Part shown: positions 5,567 through 8,766 of the stretch, piece after piece
Position numbering within the stretch: position 1 is the stretch's first letter
Layout of the letters: every line of letters starts with the position of its first letter
Assembly: GCA_944385305.1 (NCBI GenBank)
Contig: CALWWS010000005.1
Coordinates: 1-8,766, forward strand
DNA: 8,766 nucleotides
Reading direction: 5' to 3'
From: an uncultured Oscillospiraceae bacterium
GTDB lineage: Bacteria > Bacillota > Clostridia > Oscillospirales > Oscillospiraceae
Translations under genes and position numbers: made by a program
Notes under the pieces: model-generated
The model's input: the letters and a program-made list of their open reading frames with translations, nothing else
What the model was told of the DNA's origin: nothing
Databases searched by the model: none

Positions 5567-7309
5567 ATGAAGCAATTAATATTGGGCAACGCGGCTGTTG
5601 CCCGCGGGCTGTACGAGGCGGGGTGCTGCGTCATTTCCAGCTACCCCGGCACGCCCAGCACGGAGATTACCGAGGAGGCCGCCAAGTACGACGCAATCTA
5701 CTGTGAGTGGGCCCCCAACGAGAAGGTGGCCATGGAGGTGGCCTTCGGCGCGTGCCTGGCGGGCAAGCGGGCCTTCTGTGCCATGAAGCACGTGGGGCTC
5801 AATGTGGCCGCCGACCCGCTGTTCACCATGTCCTACACCGGCGTCAACGCCGGGCTGGTCATCTGCGTGGCGGACGACGCGGGGATGCACTCCTCTCAGA
5901 ACGAGCAGGACTCCCGCAACCACGCCGCCGCGGCCAAGGTGCCCATGCTGGAGCCCGCCGACTCGGCGGAGGCCCTGGCCTTCACCAAGCTGGCCTTTGA
6001 GCTCTCCGAGGAGTTTGACACCCCGGTGCTGCTCAAGATGTGCACCCGGGTGTCCCACTCCCAGTCCCTGGTGGAGCTGGGAGAGCGGGTGGAGCAGGCC
6101 CGCCGGGAGTATGTGAAGGACATCGCCAAGTATGTGATGATGCCGGGCAACGCCATCCGCCGTCACCCGGTGGTGGAGCAGCGCACCGCCGCGCTGACCA
6201 AGTGGGCGGAGAGCGCCCCGGTCAACCGGGTGGAGAAGGGGGACGGCAAGCTGGGGATCATCACCGCCTCCACCTCCTACCAGTATGTGAAGGAGGTCTT
6301 TGGAGAGAAGGCCTCCATCCTCAAGCTGGGCATGGCCAACCCCCTGCCTGTGGAGCTCATCCGCGGCTTTGCCGCCGGGGTGGAGCGCCTGGTGGTGGTG
6401 GAGGAGCTGGACCCCGTCATTGAAAACCACTGCCGCGCTCTGGGCCTGGAGGTGTCCGGCAAGGAGCTGCTGCCTGTCTGCGGGGAGTTCTCCCAGAACC
6501 TGGTGGCCGCCAGCCTGGGCGGCGAGGTACATACCGGCCGGGCTCTGGATGTGGCCATTCCACCCCGGCCTCCCGTCATGTGCGCCGGCTGTCCCCACCG
6601 GGGCCTGTTCTATACCCTGAGCAAGAACAAGTGCACCGTGCTGGGGGATATCGGCTGCTACACCCTGGGCGCGGTGGCCCCCCTGTCCGCCATGGATATG
6701 ACCCTGTGCATGGGCGCCTCCATCAGCGCCCTGCACGGCTTCAACAAGGCCCTGGGGGCCGAGGGCGAGGGGAAGACGGTGGCGGTCATCGGCGACTCCA
6801 CCTTCATGCACTCCGGCATGACCGGCCTGGCGGATATCGCCTACAACCAGTCCAACTCCACGGTGATCATCCTGGACAACTCCATCACCGGCATGACCGG
6901 CCACCAGCAGAATCCCACCACGGGCTACAACATCAAGGGGGAGCCGGCGGGCAAGATCGACCTGGAGGCCCTGTGCCGCGCCATGGGCTTTAACCGGGTG
7001 CGGGTGGTGGACCCCTACGACCTGGCCGCCTGCGACAAGGCGGTAAAGGAGGAGCTGGCGGCGGCCGAGCCGTCGGTCATTATCTCCCGCCGGCCCTGCG
7101 CCCTGCTCAAATACGTCAAGCACGCGCCCCCCCTGCGGGTGGATACGGACAAGTGCAGAGGCTGCAAGGCCTGCATGAAGATTGCCTGTCCTGCCATCTC
7201 CATGCGGGAGGGCAAGGCCCACGTGGACGCCACCCAGTGCGTGGGCTGCGGCGTGTGTGAGCAGCTGTGCGCCTTCGGCGCCTTTGAGAGCGCCGGGAAG
7301 GAGGGCTGA
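5567..7309 (+). CDS. iorA: Indolepyruvate:ferredoxin oxidoreductase, alpha subunit
   Basis: IorA is the large, thiamine-diphosphate and iron-sulfur subunit of the oxygen-sensitive enzyme that interconverts arylpyruvates plus CoA and arylacetyl-CoA plus CO2, using ferredoxin. At 580 residues it is close to the usual length. The pyruvate-domain start has YPGTPSTE (26-33) and NEKVAME (51-57) with the likely cofactor-activating E52. CAGCPHRG (339-346) is a family hallmark. The diphosphate-binding region runs from GDST (409-412) to LDNSITGMTGHQQNP (436-450). Two C-terminal 4Fe-4S sites follow: C530, C533, C536, C541 (with the extra residue before the last Cys) and C558, C561, C564, C568. The last cysteine of the second site is followed by Ala instead of the common Pro. 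iorB begins three bases after the stop. Confidence 0.97.
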   Translation: MKQLILGNAAVARGLYEAGCCVISSYPGTPSTEITEEAAKYDAIYCEWAPNEKVAMEVAFGACLAGKRAFCAMKHVGLNVAADPLFTMSYTGVNAGLVICVADDAGMHSSQNEQDSRNHAAAAKVPMLEPADSAEALAFTKLAFELSEEFDTPVLLKMCTRVSHSQSLVELGERVEQARREYVKDIAKYVMMPGNAIRRHPVVEQRTAALTKWAESAPVNRVEKGDGKLGIITASTSYQYVKEVFGEKASILKLGMANPLPVELIRGFAAGVERLVVVEELDPVIENHCRALGLEVSGKELLPVCGEFSQNLVAASLGGEVHTGRALDVAIPPRPPVMCAGCPHRGLFYTLSKNKCTVLGDIGCYTLGAVAPLSAMDMTLCMGASISALHGFNKALGAEGEGKTVAVIGDSTFMHSGMTGLADIAYNQSNSTVIILDNSITGMTGHQQNPTTGYNIKGEPAGKIDLEALCRAMGFNRVRVVDPYDLAACDKAVKEELAAAEPSVIISRRPCALLKYVKHAPPLRVDTDKCRGCKACMKIACPAISMREGKAHVDATQCVGCGVCEQLCAFGAFESAGKEG

Positions 7310-7312
7310 GAG

Positions 7313-7885
7313 ATGCAGACCAAGAATGTAATGATTGTGGGCGTTGGGGGCCAGGGCTCTCTGCTGGCCAGTAAGCTGCTGGGCCGCCTGCTGGTAAGTC
7401 AGGGCTACGATGTAAAAGTGTCCGAGGTACACGGCATGTCCCAGCGGGGAGGCAGCGTTGTGACCTACGTGCGCTACGGGGATCAGGTGGCCTCTCCGGT
7501 GATTGACAAGGGGGAGGCGGACTTCATCGTCTCCTTTGAGCTGCTGGAGGCCGCCCGGTGGCTACCCTATCTGAAGCCGGATGGACAGATTGTCACCAGC
7601 ACCCAGCAGATTGACCCCATGCCGGTGATTATGGGGGCCGCCGCCTACCCGGAGAACCTGGTGGAGAAAATGCGTGCCACCGGGGCCAAGGTGGACGCCA
7701 TGGACTGCCTGGCCCTGGCTGAGCAGGCGGGCTCCTCCAAGGCGGTAAACCTGGTGCTCATGGGCCGGCTGTCCCACTACTTCGACATGCCGGAGGAGGC
7801 CTGGCAGCAGGCTATGGAGTCCGTGGTGCCCCCCAAGTTTCTGGAGCTGAACAAGCGGGCCTTTGCCCTGGGTAAAAACGCGTAA
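7313..7885 (+). CDS. iorB: Indolepyruvate:ferredoxin oxidoreductase, beta subunit
   Basis: IorB is the small gamma-domain subunit that completes the IorAB heterodimer or tetramer. Its 190 residues match the usual length. The N-terminus carries the GVGGQG motif (10-15) and the family signature EVHGMSQRGG (38-47), shared with the gamma subunits of pyruvate and 2-oxoglutarate ferredoxin oxidoreductases. KAVNLVLMGRL (about 143-153) is the expected C-terminal element. Its ribosome site AAGGAGGG lies within the last codons of iorA, so the two are translationally coupled. The family's substrates are indolepyruvate, phenylpyruvate and 4-hydroxyphenylpyruvate; which is preferred here cannot be told from sequence. 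Confidence 0.96.
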   Translation: MQTKNVMIVGVGGQGSLLASKLLGRLLVSQGYDVKVSEVHGMSQRGGSVVTYVRYGDQVASPVIDKGEADFIVSFELLEAARWLPYLKPDGQIVTSTQQIDPMPVIMGAAAYPENLVEKMRATGAKVDAMDCLALAEQAGSSKAVNLVLMGRLSHYFDMPEEAWQQAMESVVPPKFLELNKRAFALGKNA

Positions 7886-7928
7886 CCCATCAATCAATGC
7901 TGGAAGAAGGAAAGAGGTTTTGAACCCC

Positions 7929-8766
7929 ATGGAACGTTATTATCAGCCTGAAATTGAGTGTGCCTCCCGGGAGCAGATTAAGGCCTGGCAGGATGAGCGC
8001 CTGGTGGAGCAGGTCAAGCATGTGTGGGAGAATGTGCCCTACTACCGCAAAAAGATGGAGGCCAAGGGCCTGACTCCCGCGGATATCAAGTCCAGCGACG
8101 ACCTCTACAAGCTGCCCTTTCTCTCCAAGGCCGACCTGCGGGAGGCCTATCCCTACGGCCTGGTGGGTATGCCTTTAAAGGACTGCGTGCGCATCCAGTC
8201 CACCTCTGGCACCACCGGCAAGCGGGTGGTGGCCTTCTACACCCAGGCCGATCTGGACCTGTGGGAGGACTGCTGCGCCCGGGCCATTATGGCTGCCGGC
8301 GGCACCAACGAGGATGTGTGCCAGGTCTCCTACGGCTACGGCCTGTTCACCGGCGGCCCCGGCCTCAACGGAGGCAGCCACAAGGTGGGCTGCCTCACCA
8401 TCCCCACCTCTTCGGGCAACACCGAGCGGCAGATTATGTTTATCCGGGACCTGAACGCCACCATCCTGTGCTGCACGCCCTCCTACGCCGCCTACATCGG
8501 CGAGACCATGAAGGAGATGGGACTTACCCCCGACGAGATTCCCCTCAAGGCCGGTATCTTCGGCGCCGAGGCCTGGAGTGAGGAGATGCGCCAGGATATC
8601 CAGAATACCCTGGGCATCAAGGCTTACGACATCTACGGCCTGACCGAGCTGTCCGGGCCGGGGGTGTCCTTCGAGTGCTCCGCCCAGAGCGGTATGCACA
8701 TCAACGAGGATCACTTCATCGCCGAGATTATCAACCCGGAGACCGGGGAGGTGCTCCCCGAGGGCA
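7929..8766 (+). CDS. paaK: Phenylacetate-CoA ligase (PaaK-type), 3' end cut off
   Basis: The first 279 residues of what should be a protein of about 430 are present; the window ends before the C-terminal domain. PaaK-type ligases convert phenylacetate or other aryl acids, ATP and CoA to aryl-CoA, AMP and PPi. Seen are YQPEIE and the VWENVPYYR segment at the N-terminus, the P-loop STSGTTGKR (91-99), the YGYGLFTGG region (135-143), FGAEAWSEEMR (211-221) and YGLTELSGPG (236-245). The gene is 43 bases after iorB without a terminator, so it belongs to the operon. The ATG at 7929 is 11 bases from GAGG; an in-frame TTG at 7920 is eight bases from AAGGA and could also serve, adding three residues. 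In this context an arylacetate such as indoleacetate or phenylacetate is the likely substrate. Confidence 0.95.
   Translation, partial: MERYYQPEIECASREQIKAWQDERLVEQVKHVWENVPYYRKKMEAKGLTPADIKSSDDLYKLPFLSKADLREAYPYGLVGMPLKDCVRIQSTSGTTGKRVVAFYTQADLDLWEDCCARAIMAAGGTNEDVCQVSYGYGLFTGGPGLNGGSHKVGCLTIPTSSGNTERQIMFIRDLNATILCCTPSYAAYIGETMKEMGLTPDEIPLKAGIFGAEAWSEEMRQDIQNTLGIKAYDIYGLTELSGPGVSFECSAQSGMHINEDHFIAEIINPETGEVLPEG

Noticed and set aside
5576..7432. 618-residue minus-strand frame opposite iorA
   Set aside because: Same shadow effect; iorA motifs and Fe-S cysteines prove the plus strand.
8024..8581. Plus-strand 185-residue frame and the overlapping minus-strand frame (8175-8714)
   Set aside because: Both are out-of-frame with the PaaK gene, which carries the conserved adenylation motifs and simply runs off the window.
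1..8766. CRISPR arrays, insertion sequences, tRNA or rRNA genes, attachment sites
   Set aside because: No regularly spaced repeats, transposase motifs, terminal inverted repeats with target duplications, or cloverleaf folds were found by eye.

Overview
The window is GC-rich DNA from a low-redox, Gram-positive-type anaerobe, most likely a gut Clostridia of the Oscillospiraceae group (Flavonifractor/Intestinimonas-like). The evidence is strong AAGGAGG-type ribosome sites, near-consensus sigma-A promoters with 17-bp spacers, an SLH-domain surface protein, a T-box leader, a YerC-type TrpR relative, and an oxygen-sensitive ferredoxin-linked 2-ketoacid oxidoreductase. The genus is inferred from general impression, not from an alignment.

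Layout. Positions 1-347 hold no convincing gene: a strong hairpin (1-49), a probable terminator (140-182) and a perfect-consensus promoter (194-222). This promoter drives a secreted three-SLH protein (348-1484), which ends at a 17-bp perfect-stem terminator shared with the convergent gene. On the minus strand a T-box leader (3333 down to 3048) with its own promoter controls a TIGR04076-like small protein (2688-3029) and probably the aldo/keto reductase after it (1553-2593). Upstream of that, also on the minus strand, is an acyl/aryl-CoA synthetase (3398-5038) with its own promoter.

A 191-bp divergent intergenic region (5039-5229) carries back-to-back promoters and two dyad elements. Rightward from it runs a four-gene operon: TrpR-like regulator, iorA, iorB and a phenylacetate-CoA ligase cut by the window edge.

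Together, IorAB interconverts arylpyruvates (indolepyruvate, phenylpyruvate, 4-hydroxyphenylpyruvate) and arylacetyl-CoA with ferredoxin and CO2. The PaaK-type ligase interconverts arylacetate and arylacetyl-CoA at the cost of ATP to AMP. The pair can be read as degradation of aromatic amino acids or, as known for methanogens, as salvage of aryl acids into aromatic amino acids. A TrpR-family regulator as first gene, and a T-box whose best-fitting specifier is UGG (Trp, with a conflicting discriminator-pairing base), make aromatic amino acid control the most interesting idea here. That link is inference. Nothing seen is clearly a new defence or mobile system.
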